A stretch of 64,000 bases of DNA from Nakamurella panacisegetis (GTDB lineage: Bacteria > Actinomycetota > Actinomycetes > Mycobacteriales > Nakamurellaceae): assembly GCF_900104535.1 (NCBI RefSeq), contig NZ_LT629710.1, forward strand, positions 4,809,501-4,873,500, written 5' to 3'. The position numbers and the translations under genes were made by a program. Positions 1-7,848 of the stretch are shown piece by piece (the first letter of the stretch is position 1; every line of letters starts with the position of its first letter). The notes beneath the pieces are model-generated. The model ran no database searches and was not told the origin of the DNA. It was given only the letters and a program-made list of their open reading frames with translations.

Positions 1-530
1 AGGATCACACCGGCCTGCAGGTTGTCGGTGGCAAAAGTGGCCGGAACGGCGTCCACCGGGGTGGTCTCCGAATCCAGCGCGATCACCAGAATGCCCTTGG
101 CCTGGGCCGCCTTGAGCGCATTCAGGATGCCCGCCGAGTTGCTCGGGGTGATCATGATGCCCTTGACGCCCTGCTGGACCAGGTTCTCGATGGCCGTGAC
201 CTGTCCGTCGTTGTCGCCGTCGAACTTGCCGGCCAGAGCGATCACCTCAGCCCCCTGGGTGGCCGCCAAAGCCTTCGCCGACTCACGCAGCTTCACGAAA
301 TACGGGTTCGAGTCGGTCTTGGTGACCAACCCGATCTTGATCGTCCCCGTGCTCCCGCCGCCGGAGGCCGCCGACGCCGAGCCGGAGGAACCCGGCCCGG
401 CGGAGGCCGCCGCCGCGGCGCTGGACGTGCTGGAACTCGACGAATTGTTGTTCTTGGTGCACGCGGCCAACGACAGCGTGACGGTGAGAGCGACCGCGGC
501 GACCGCGATCCGCTGGACTGGGAGTTTCAC
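1..530 (-). CDS. Sugar ABC transporter substrate-binding lipoprotein, RbsB/FrcB type (partial)
   Basis: The gene runs off the left edge, so only the first 176 residues are visible. It starts at GTG 530 with an upstream GAAGAGG ribosome site. The N terminus is a lipoprotein signal: a short basic stretch, a hydrophobic core and the lipobox LAAC with Cys24, followed by a Ser/Ala/Gly-rich linker to about residue 62. The mature part has the periplasmic-binding-protein type 1 pattern (KIGLVTKTDSNPYFVK, then KFDGDNDGQVTAIENL, then VKGIMITPSNS), which closely resembles fructose-binding FrcB proteins. It probably captures free fructose or another monosaccharide on the outer face of the membrane for a CUT2 importer whose other genes would lie beyond the window. 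Its position directly after a secreted levanase supports fructose as ligand; that is an inference. Confidence 0.85.
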   Translation of the reverse strand, partial: MKLPVQRIAVAAVALTVTLSLAACTKNNNSSSSSTSSAAAAASAGPGSSGSASAASGGGSTGTIKIGLVTKTDSNPYFVKLRESAKALAATQGAEVIALAGKFDGDNDGQVTAIENLVQQGVKGIMITPSNSAGILNALKAAQAKGILVIALDSETTPVDAVPATFATDNLQAGVI

Positions 531-676
531 ATATACCTCTTCGGGCTCTGGGCGCGTTGGTTCCTTGATGTCACGCCGTCGGTGAGTGCTACCTGCGGGT
601 CGGTCAGGTGCGCATACGGGGATGGGGTGCGGCGCCGCTGGGCTTGCATGCGGCGGGCGCATCCGAGGTGCATGGT

Positions 677-3289
677 TCAGCTGTGCGGTACGGCTGATGT
701 CAGGTGCCAGCCGATGCCGGCGACGAGCTTGGCAGTGCCTCCGGTCGCGAAGAGACTAACGCCGTTGCTGTCCGGTCCGGGGAAGATCTGGTCGGTGAGA
801 ACGATCTGCCCCTGGTCGGTGAAGACTTCGACCGAGGAGGTATCGACCAGGATGTGCAGGCGCACGCGGCCGCACCGGTCCAGAGTCAGGGGTGCGGATT
901 GCCGGCCACCGAAGGTCGGATCGAAGCTCACGTCACCTGACTTGCCGCGGTCGATGTACACCTCGTGCGTGATGGTGTCATACCCGATCTGCGTGAGGTC
1001 ACCACTGCCGGTGTGGACGTTGACACCGAAGCGCTTGGCGCTGCCGGCCTCGAACGTGCCATCCAGTTCCAGGGTGCCCCCGCTGATCTCGGCTGACCGG
1101 GTGCCGCTGATGCTCTGGTTGAAGCCGACGACAGGCCTGCCGGTGCGGAGTTTGCCGAGCTGGCGGACCGGTTGCTGCGTGAGCTGCACCTTGCCGTTGA
1201 TTGTCTTCAGGCCGAGTTGTCGGGGGACGCTCATCGCGCTGCGCCACGGCGAGGTGGGGATGTTGCCGGCATAGTTCCAGTTGTTCATCCAGCCGATCAA
1301 AATCTGCTGGCCGTGGGGCAGGTCGTTGAAGGAGGTGGCGGCGTAGAAGTCCGCGCCGTAGTCAACCCAGTGGGCACGTTGTACGGTCGACAGGGCGGGC
1401 GCGTCGGCGAACGTGAACTGGTCGGCGTTGAGGTGACCCCAGCCGCCCGTGTTCTGGTCGACGATCTGAATCTGCGCCGTCTGACCGTAATAGGGCGTGA
1501 GGTCGAACGAAGCCCAGTCAAGGGCCTCGTTGTTGGAGCCGGTCGCGGATTGGACGACCTGGCCGTTGACTAGGAGGTCGACGGCCGTTTCCACGTTTCG
1601 GACCTGGCCGGCCTGGCTTGAGAAGACGATGTTGTCGACGTTGATGTGTCCCCAGCCGCCGTTGTTCTCGTCGATGATCTGGATCTGGGCCTGCTGGCCT
1701 TTCAGCGCGGACACGTCCCAGGACTTCCAATCCAGGTTCTCGGCGTTCGAACCGGTCGCGGTATCGACCACTTTGCCGCCGACGATCAGATTGACGGCTG
1801 TGGGGCCGGCCCCCGGGGTGGTCGGCGCGCCGGTGTAGGCGTGGGTGCCGCCGCCGACCAACATGTCGATGTAGTCGCTGGAGATGGTGAACGTCGGTGA
1901 GGTGATGGTGCCCATCGACAGGTCATGGTTGAGGAAGGTGTTCACCAATTTCTTGCCGAGGTAACCGCTGACCTGCTGCTGGTCGCCCACTGTCCCGGCG
2001 ACAGGGCCGGTGCCGACGAAGTCACCGGTTGTGGTCCAGCCGGTGCCGTAGGTGGCGCCTTCGAAGTCGGCGAAGGTGGTGCCGGGCGGTACGGACGCGT
2101 TGATGACCGAGCCGTCGACGTGCGGATGGTTGCCGCCGCCGATTTCGAAGTTCAGGTAGGGGCGGGTGACCTTGAACGCTGGTGAGCTCAGTACGCCGAC
2201 GCCGCCGTCGCCGCCGGTGAAACTGTCGACGAAGCCCGTGCCCACAACGCCGTCGACAGCGGACTGCCCCGGCAGCGGTGCCGTCGCCGGGGCGGTGCCG
2301 AACGCGGTGCCGGTGGTCGTCCACGGTGTGTAGCTGCCGCTGTCGAAGTCGGCGAAGGTCACGCCCTTGGGCGGGCTGTAACTGCCCTTGTCGTCGGAGG
2401 TGAACGCGTTGCCGTCGAAGGACCCGACGAAGTACTGGTCACCGGAGCCGCCGGCGTAGGAGCCGGGGTTGATGCCGACCACCAGCACCCACTTCACGTG
2501 TTTTGGGTTGCCGTCGACCGGGAGGGGGAACATGTTCGGCGTCTCCCAGACACCGCCGATCGCGCCGGCGGGTCCGAAGTCGCTCTGGTGGGTCCAGGAC
2601 TTGAGGTCCTTCGACGTGTAGATGGAGATCTTGTGCTGGTCGGACAGAGCCACCACCATTTCCCAGCTCTTCGTCGGGGCGTACCAGAACACTTTCGGGT
2701 CGCGGAAGTTGTTGGACTGCAGGTCCAGTACCGGGTTGCCGGGGTACTTGGTCCAGGTCAGCCCGCCATCGATACTGGACGCCAGCGCCTGGGCCTGTGT
2801 GCCATTGGTTTCCGCGCTGGTGTAGATCGCGACGAGCGGTGGGTTCGCCGTAGTGCCGAGCCCACTGCTGTTGGTTGCATCGTTGACCACCGAGCCGCTG
2901 AAGATCAGCTCCTTGTCATCACTGGGGATCGCAAGTGGCAGCTCCGTCCAGTGGACCAGGTCCTTGCTGACGGCGTGGCCCCAGGAGATGTTGCCCCAGG
3001 AGTTCCCGGTCGGGTTGTACTGGTAGAACAAGTGGTACCGGCCCTTGTAGAAGATCGGACCATTCGGGTCATTTATCCAGTTCTTTGCTGTGGTGTAGTG
3101 AAACTGCGGCCGGTAGGGCTCGTGGTACAGCGGCAATGTTGACGGCGCCGCTGCCCGCGCTGTTGCGGGCTTGACTTCTTGCGGCGAGCCGGCGGCGGCG
3201 ATCGTGGATGGGGCGGCCAAGCCAACGGACAGAACCGCGGTGCACAGCAATGCGAGGGTTTTCGACCCTTTCAATGAATGAGCATTCAT
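677..3289 (-). CDS. Secreted GH32 levanase/inulinase with nested insertion in the propeller
   Basis: This 870-residue protein should hydrolyse beta-fructosyl links in levan or inulin outside the cell. I chose ATG 3289 over the upstream ATG because AAGGG lies just before it. Residues 1-33 form a signal peptide. GH32 motifs are intact: WINDPNG at 71-77 (nucleophile Asp74), FRDPK with Asp197 (transition-state stabiliser) and WETPN with Glu249 (acid/base). After residue 305 the five-bladed propeller is interrupted by about 320 residues, resumes near 640 (WVDYGADFYAATSF), and is followed by the GH32 beta-sandwich at about 700-870. The insert holds two copies of one module, one inside the other (see findings). 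There is no LPXTG or other anchor, so the enzyme is probably released. It lies downstream of the CUT1 operon on the same strand, after a 218-bp gap. Confidence 0.93.
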   Translation of the reverse strand: MNAHSLKGSKTLALLCTAVLSVGLAAPSTIAAAGSPQEVKPATARAAAPSTLPLYHEPYRPQFHYTTAKNWINDPNGPIFYKGRYHLFYQYNPTGNSWGNISWGHAVSKDLVHWTELPLAIPSDDKELIFSGSVVNDATNSSGLGTTANPPLVAIYTSAETNGTQAQALASSIDGGLTWTKYPGNPVLDLQSNNFRDPKVFWYAPTKSWEMVVALSDQHKISIYTSKDLKSWTHQSDFGPAGAIGGVWETPNMFPLPVDGNPKHVKWVLVVGINPGSYAGGSGDQYFVGSFDGNAFTSDDKGSYSPPKGVTFADFDSGSYTPWTTTGTAFGTAPATAPLPGQSAVDGVVGTGFVDSFTGGDGGVGVLSSPAFKVTRPYLNFEIGGGNHPHVDGSVINASVPPGTTFADFEGATYGTGWTTTGDFVGTGPVAGTVGDQQQVSGYLGKKLVNTFLNHDLSMGTITSPTFTISSDYIDMLVGGGTHAYTGAPTTPGAGPTAVNLIVGGKVVDTATGSNAENLDWKSWDVSALKGQQAQIQIIDENNGGWGHINVDNIVFSSQAGQVRNVETAVDLLVNGQVVQSATGSNNEALDWASFDLTPYYGQTAQIQIVDQNTGGWGHLNADQFTFADAPALSTVQRAHWVDYGADFYAATSFNDLPHGQQILIGWMNNWNYAGNIPTSPWRSAMSVPRQLGLKTINGKVQLTQQPVRQLGKLRTGRPVVGFNQSISGTRSAEISGGTLELDGTFEAGSAKRFGVNVHTGSGDLTQIGYDTITHEVYIDRGKSGDVSFDPTFGGRQSAPLTLDRCGRVRLHILVDTSSVEVFTDQGQIVLTDQIFPGPDSNGVSLFATGGTAKLVAGIGWHLTSAVPHS

Positions 3290-3507
3290 GGAGGACCCTT
3301 CATAGTGAAATGAGCTCAATGGAAACTGGTCGTGCTGATCTTGTGGCGGATCTCAAAGCCCCATGCGCGCAGCCTCGAGAGAACGATCAGCGTGATAGCG
3401 ATGCAAGCCTCCTTCCCCTGCATGAACTTCGCGGCCGCGGTGCTCGCTCGGGCCGGGCCGCCCACGCACCACCGCTGAGTGGCGCACAGGTAGGCCCGAT
3501 CGATCTT

Positions 3508-4482
3508 TCAGGCCGTCGCAGGCAGCTGCGGATGGGTTAGCGTTATTACCCCGCCGACAACATGAACGTTCAGCGGATCGGATATTTCGCCAACGAAGGC
3601 ACCGCTATCGCCGTCGTGATGAAATGCCATGAACTTCCAATCACCGGTGCTGCGTTCTTGGATCAGCCGTCCGCTGTACAAGGAGCGATCCGTCAGCTGC
3701 ACCGCGGCGTTGATGCCATAAGGACCCAACAGCGAGCCGGCCGTCGCGGCCCACACTCCCCCTGTGACGCCCGCCAGGCGGCGGCTTGAGGCTATCTCAC
3801 CGTCCAAGCAGGAGAAAATGATGAACGGTTGACCGTGAATGACTTCCACTTGACTGACCTCAAGCTGTCCGAACCCCTGCCCGGGCCCGGACAGCGGGGG
3901 GCCGATGGTCCAGTGGCGTAGGTCGGGTGAGGTCGCGTGGCCGATGACGCCGCGGTCGTCGGCCGGTCCATTGTTGGCTCGGGCTGTGATCAGCATGTGC
4001 CACCCCGCACCGTCGGGATCCCGGAAAACGAAGGGGTCCCGGAATGCCTCATCCGGCCACTGATCATCCCCGACCTGTTCGTACCAGCGGCTGTCGGCTT
4101 CCAGGACCGGGTTGTCGGCGCTCTTCTCCCAGCGCGTCAGGTCGCGAGACGTCGCATATCCGATCCGCTGCACGTTGCGTCCGTCGGCATCGAGAGTCGC
4201 CCCGGTGTAGAACAGGAACCAAGTGCCGTCTGGGTGCTTGACGACCGAGCCGGTCCAAGTCGCAAGATCGTCGAAGGCTGGCGCATCGCTGCGAACGAGC
4301 GCATCTCGGACCCGTTCCCAGTGAACCAGGTCGGTCGATATCGCGTGACCGACGGATGCCCGGTGATGACGCGCGTCCGGGTCGCCCAGTGCCCTGGACG
4401 CATACAGGAAGAACAGGTGGTAGCTCTCACCGTCGTCGGCAAGCCAGAAGTCCCACACCCAGGCTTCGGGAAGTCGAAACAT
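3508..4482 (-). CDS. Cytoplasmic GH32/GH68-like beta-fructosidase
   Basis: This 324-residue protein has no signal peptide and should act in the cytoplasm on imported fructo-oligosaccharides or sucrose-like sugars. The five-bladed propeller pattern of the GH32/GH68 clan is visible: WVWDFW at 8-13 with candidate nucleophile Asp11, AFRDP with Asp149, and QLEVSQVE near 206-213 where Glu213 (or Glu208) would be the acid/base. There is no C-terminal beta-sandwich, so it is shorter than canonical GH32 enzymes. It starts 7 bases after the permease stop, with GAAAGG in the permease tail as ribosome site, making it the last gene of the importer operon. Exact linkage specificity cannot be read from sequence. 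Pairing with the secreted enzyme suggests a two-step fructan breakdown. Confidence 0.85.
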   Translation of the reverse strand: MFRLPEAWVWDFWLADDGESYHLFFLYASRALGDPDARHHRASVGHAISTDLVHWERVRDALVRSDAPAFDDLATWTGSVVKHPDGTWFLFYTGATLDADGRNVQRIGYATSRDLTRWEKSADNPVLEADSRWYEQVGDDQWPDEAFRDPFVFRDPDGAGWHMLITARANNGPADDRGVIGHATSPDLRHWTIGPPLSGPGQGFGQLEVSQVEVIHGQPFIIFSCLDGEIASSRRLAGVTGGVWAATAGSLLGPYGINAAVQLTDRSLYSGRLIQERSTGDWKFMAFHHDGDSGAFVGEISDPLNVHVVGGVITLTHPQLPATA

Positions 4483-4489
4483 CGTGATG

Positions 4490-5416
4490 TCAGCCTTTCA
4501 CGCCGGAGGAGGCGATAGAGTTGATGAACGATCGCTGAAACGCGACGAAGAGCGCCAGCACCGGAACGGTGATCATGGTCGCGTAAGCCATCAACTGGCC
4601 CCACGACACGTTGAGCTGCTTGAAGTAGTCGATACCCACCATCGCTGGCCGGAGGTTCTCCGACTGGACGACCATCAACGGCCATAGATAAGAATTCCAC
4701 GCGGGCAGGAACGTCAAGATCGCTACCGTGGCGATCGCCGGGCCGGACAAAGGCATCACAATCTTTCGGTAGATGTGAAACCAACCTGCCCCGTCCACGA
4801 CCGCTGCCTCGTCAAGTTCCTTGGGTATGGAGTCAAAGAACTGGTAGAACAGAAAAATGGAGAACGCGTTGGCCACGAATGGGAGTATCTGCACCCGGTA
4901 GGTATCCAGCCAGCCCAAAGAGAAACCGTTCACGTCCAGCCAGGGGAGCTTGTTCACCCACCACAACAGCGGCAGCGCCAGGGTCTCGAAAGGCACGATC
5001 AAGGTAGCGATGATCACCGTCAGGATCACCATCTTTCCCCGGAATTTGAGCCTGGCCAGGGCGAAGGCGGCCATCGAATTCACGATCAGGCCGAGCACGA
5101 CGGTACAGACCGAAATCAGGATCGAGTTGAACAGGAACTGGCCGAACGGAACGGTGCCGAAGACGCCGGTGTAGTTGTCCAGGCTCAGTCGACCGACCGG
5201 TAGGAACGCCTTGGCTGAAGTGAGGTCGGCGAAGATCTGGTTGTCCGGCTTGAAACTGGAGATGATCATGAAAAGCAGAGGCAACCCGAACACCAGGCAC
5301 AGAAGGATCCGGCCTACGAGTCCGACGACAGACCAGGTCCGCTTCTTTCTCTCACCCGCCAGGTGCGGGTGAAGCTCATGCACGGATGACTCGGCGACAT
5401 GGGAGAGGCTGCTCAT
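4490..5416 (-). CDS. Carbohydrate ABC transporter permease, MalG type
   Basis: Membrane subunit of a CUT1 sugar importer, 308 residues with six predicted transmembrane segments, the first at about 32-52. The cytoplasmic EAA loop that docks the ATPase is seen as DEAAVVDGAGWFHIYRKI. The start overlaps the stop of the MalF-type permease by four bases (ATGA), so the two are translationally coupled and made in equal amounts. The next gene is the cytoplasmic fructosidase. No ATPase gene is in the operon, so a shared MsiK/MsmK-type ATPase elsewhere is probably used. The substrate is inferred from context to be a fructose-containing oligosaccharide. Confidence 0.92.
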   Translation of the reverse strand: MSSLSHVAESSVHELHPHLAGERKKRTWSVVGLVGRILLCLVFGLPLLFMIISSFKPDNQIFADLTSAKAFLPVGRLSLDNYTGVFGTVPFGQFLFNSILISVCTVVLGLIVNSMAAFALARLKFRGKMVILTVIIATLIVPFETLALPLLWWVNKLPWLDVNGFSLGWLDTYRVQILPFVANAFSIFLFYQFFDSIPKELDEAAVVDGAGWFHIYRKIVMPLSGPAIATVAILTFLPAWNSYLWPLMVVQSENLRPAMVGIDYFKQLNVSWGQLMAYATMITVPVLALFVAFQRSFINSIASSGVKG

Positions 5417-6354
5417 CGGGCGTCCTTGTCTCGGGTGAGGAAGCGCTGCACCATCGCGACGGCCAGCACCAGGATGAAGAACACCAGAGAGATCGCTGAG
5501 GCATACCCCGTCTGCTGCTGTTGGAACCCGGTGCGCACTGCCTGGTAGACAACGGTGCTGGTCGAGTCAAGGGGGCCACCCTGCGTCATGATGTTGACCT
5601 GGGTGAACAGGGACAGGGCGGAGATCGTGATGGTGATCAGGATGAAGGTGCGGGTCTGCCGTAGCCCCGGCCAGGTCACGAACCGGAAATTCTGCCAGGA
5701 CGAGGCTCCGTCCAGCGACGACGCCTCGTACAGAGACGGTGAGATGGTCTGCAGCCCGGACAGCCAGATGACCATGTGGAAGCCCACCGCCTGCCAGATC
5801 GACATGAAGATCAACGCGGCCAGGGCGGTGTGGGTGTTCCCCAACCAGTCCGGTCCATGGATGCCGATCTTGCCCAGCAAGCTGTTGATCAACCCGTTCG
5901 GCTGGTACATGAAGGTCCACAAGATGGAGACGACGACCATGGACGTCACCACCGGCAGAAAGTAGACGGTGCGAAAGAAGTTGACCCCCCGTACTTTGGT
6001 GTTGATCAGCAGGGCCAGGCACAGGGCGAGGCCGGCCTGTACGGGGACAATGACCAGCCCGAAGACAATCGTATTGCGCAGCGACTTCCAGAAGGTTTGG
6101 TCGGCGAACAGTCGACTGAAGTTGTCGAACCCGATGAATCGGATGGGCTCCGGCGAGATGAGCTTCGCGTCGGTGAACGCCAGGGTGAACGTCAACGCGA
6201 TCGGCACGATGACGAAGGTCACGAGTAGTACGGCAGCTGGTGCGATCATCCACGCGCTGACGGTGGTCTGCGACCTGGCGCGCCCGGCGGCGAGGCGGCG
6301 GTGTAGGGCGGCGCTGGGCGCCACGGGTGGTCGGAACTGCACTGACTGACTCAT
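5413..6354 (-). CDS. Carbohydrate ABC transporter permease, MalF type
   Basis: Second membrane subunit of the CUT1 importer, 313 residues. A basic N-terminal tail of about 35 residues precedes the first membrane segment. The EAA loop is YEASSLDGASSWQNF. AAGGAG lies 8 bases before ATG 6354. It follows the binding-protein gene after a gap that holds a strong 12-bp hairpin, and it overlaps the MalG-type gene by four bases. It should form the channel heterodimer with that protein and receive sugar from the lipoprotein encoded just upstream. Confidence 0.92.
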   Translation of the reverse strand: MSQSVQFRPPVAPSAALHRRLAAGRARSQTTVSAWMIAPAAVLLVTFVIVPIALTFTLAFTDAKLISPEPIRFIGFDNFSRLFADQTFWKSLRNTIVFGLVIVPVQAGLALCLALLINTKVRGVNFFRTVYFLPVVTSMVVVSILWTFMYQPNGLINSLLGKIGIHGPDWLGNTHTALAALIFMSIWQAVGFHMVIWLSGLQTISPSLYEASSLDGASSWQNFRFVTWPGLRQTRTFILITITISALSLFTQVNIMTQGGPLDSTSTVVYQAVRTGFQQQQTGYASAISLVFFILVLAVAMVQRFLTRDKDAR

Positions 6355-6379
6355 GGGTCTGCTCCTTCGATGACCCTGG

Positions 6380-6413
6380 GGCCCTGCCCGGATGTGATGA
6401 CCCGGGCAGGGCC
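6380..6413 (-). terminator. Hairpin between binding-protein gene and permease genes
   Basis: A perfect 12-bp inverted repeat (GGCCCTGCCCGG at 6380-6391 and its complement at 6402-6413) encloses a 10-base loop in the 69-bp gap. No T-run follows, so it is more likely an mRNA-stabilising or partial-termination hairpin than a full stop. Such hairpins in sugar-importer operons let the binding protein be made in excess over the permeases. Confidence 0.6.
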
Positions 6414-6423
6414 GACTGGCGTG

Positions 6424-7716
6424 CTAGGAGAAGTTGTTGTTGGACTTCTGGTTCGCGTCGATATCCGATACGGCCTGATCCAGGGATGCCTTCGGATCTG
6501 CGCCGTTCAGGATGTCCTGCGCTGTCTTGGTGAACTCGGTGGCGATGAATGGATATCCCGGTGTGGGCGGGCGGATCATGGCGAATTTCTTCGAGTACTG
6601 CCGGAAGATGTCGTAAGCCCCGCCAGGTTCGTAACCTTTGACGGTGCTGGCCGCAGCGTCGGTGGCCGGGATGTTGAAGGTTGCCGTCGCGACGGACGCG
6701 ACGTACTTGTCCTGGGAGGCGAACTTCATGTAGTCCATTGCCCCTGCCTGGTTCGAGCACCCGGAGCTGACCGCCCACTGCCAAGAGCCGCCACCAATCT
6801 TCGGGCCGCTCCCGAAGTCCACCGGTGGGAGGAACACGACGTCACTGCCGAACTTCTTCACCAGCGGCGCTGCGGACCATTGCCCCGACCAGAGGATGGC
6901 GCTGACCCCGTTGCCGAAGTCGGCGGCCGGGTCTGCGCCGGCCTTGAGTGGCATGTACCCCTGGGTCACCATGGAGCGGAACCAGGTGGCCCACTTCATC
7001 GCTGCCGGGCCGTTGAGTGCACCGTCGGCGCTCTTGAAGTCTGTCCGGTTGATCAGGTCGCCGCCAAAGCTCTGCAGCAGCGGTGAGTAGGCGTAGGGCC
7101 ACCACTCGCCGGTGGCGCTGGTGCCCAGGTCCAGGGCGTACTTGAACTTGCCGGCCGCCTTGATCTTCGCCAGAGCAGCATTGAATTCCGCTGCGGTCCA
7201 TGGCTTGTCGATGGTCGGAATCCGGATGCCGTTCGCGGTCAACACGGACTTCCGGCTGATCATCGTGAGGGCGACGTCGTAGTATCCGAAAGAGTATGTC
7301 TGGCCGTTCCATTTGCCGACGGTGGAGGGCAGAAATTTCCCGAGAGTGCTATCCATACCGGTCAGCGGTGACAGGTATTTCGCCCAAGCCCAGTTCGGCA
7401 CGTTCGGGGCGTCGACATCCAGAATGCACGGGAGTTTCTTCGCCGCGGCCGCGGCGGTCACCGACTGGTTGTAGGAGTCCTGCGGGAAGGCCTGCACCTT
7501 CACCTGGTAGGTGGGTTGGCTCTTGTTGTAGTCGGCGACGATGGCGTTGATCGCGCCTAGCTCCCCTGGGTTGCCAGCGTTGTGTGTCCACAGTGTCAAC
7601 GTGTTGCCGCTGCTGCCACCCGAACCGCTGTTGCTTTTGGCGCAGCTGGCCATGGTCACCGCCAAGGTGACGGCTAGACTCGCTGCCGCGAGGCGCGTGA
7701 GGGTACGGTGTGCCAC
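6424..7716 (-). CDS. Extracellular sugar-binding lipoprotein (family 1) of the CUT1 importer
   Basis: This 430-residue protein is the sugar-capturing subunit of the importer. GTG 7716 was chosen because a perfect AGGAGG sits 5 bases before it; an upstream in-frame ATG would place that ribosome site inside the gene. The signal sequence ends in the lipobox MASC with Cys25, followed by a Ser/Gly-rich linker, so the protein is lipid-anchored on the outer face of the membrane. The remainder has the MalE-like family 1 pattern (LTLWTHNAGNPGELGAI, later a GGSWQWAVSSG-type ligand strand). It is the first gene of the operon. An inverted repeat about 50 bp upstream is a likely binding site for the adjacent LacI regulator. 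Ligand is inferred to be a fructo-oligosaccharide. Confidence 0.92.
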   Translation of the reverse strand: MAHRTLTRLAAASLAVTLAVTMASCAKSNSGSGGSSGNTLTLWTHNAGNPGELGAINAIVADYNKSQPTYQVKVQAFPQDSYNQSVTAAAAAKKLPCILDVDAPNVPNWAWAKYLSPLTGMDSTLGKFLPSTVGKWNGQTYSFGYYDVALTMISRKSVLTANGIRIPTIDKPWTAAEFNAALAKIKAAGKFKYALDLGTSATGEWWPYAYSPLLQSFGGDLINRTDFKSADGALNGPAAMKWATWFRSMVTQGYMPLKAGADPAADFGNGVSAILWSGQWSAAPLVKKFGSDVVFLPPVDFGSGPKIGGGSWQWAVSSGCSNQAGAMDYMKFASQDKYVASVATATFNIPATDAAASTVKGYEPGGAYDIFRQYSKKFAMIRPPTPGYPFIATEFTKTAQDILNGADPKASLDQAVSDIDANQKSNNNFS

Positions 7717-7762
7717 TGGTTCCTCCTGTAGTTGAGATCCGGGCACGCGCCCGGATCGCGAG

Positions 7763-7782
7763 ACGACCGCGGTAACGGTCGT
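7763..7782. promoter_or_regulatory. Candidate LacI-family operator upstream of the importer operon
   Basis: ACGACCG (7763-7769) and CGGTCGT (7776-7782) form a perfect 7-bp inverted repeat separated by six bases. It lies 47 bp upstream of the binding-protein start and 50 bp downstream of the lacI stop, inside the only promoter-sized gap of the operon. Position and symmetry suit binding by the LacI-type protein encoded next door. Binding itself is inference. Confidence 0.5.
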
Positions 7783-7800
7783 TCCTCGTGTGGTGATGAG

Positions 7801-7848
7801 CGCCGCCCCGAGTTCGGGACTGTGACGAGACTCAGGCTCGGGGCGGCG
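7801..7848 (-). terminator. Hairpin overlapping the end of the lacI-type gene
   Basis: A perfect 12-bp stem (CGCCGCCCCGAG at 7801-7812 with its complement at 7837-7848) surrounds a 24-base loop. One arm lies within the last codons of the regulator gene and the stop codon is in the loop. It lacks a T-run but could separate the regulator transcript from the importer operon. Confidence 0.45.
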
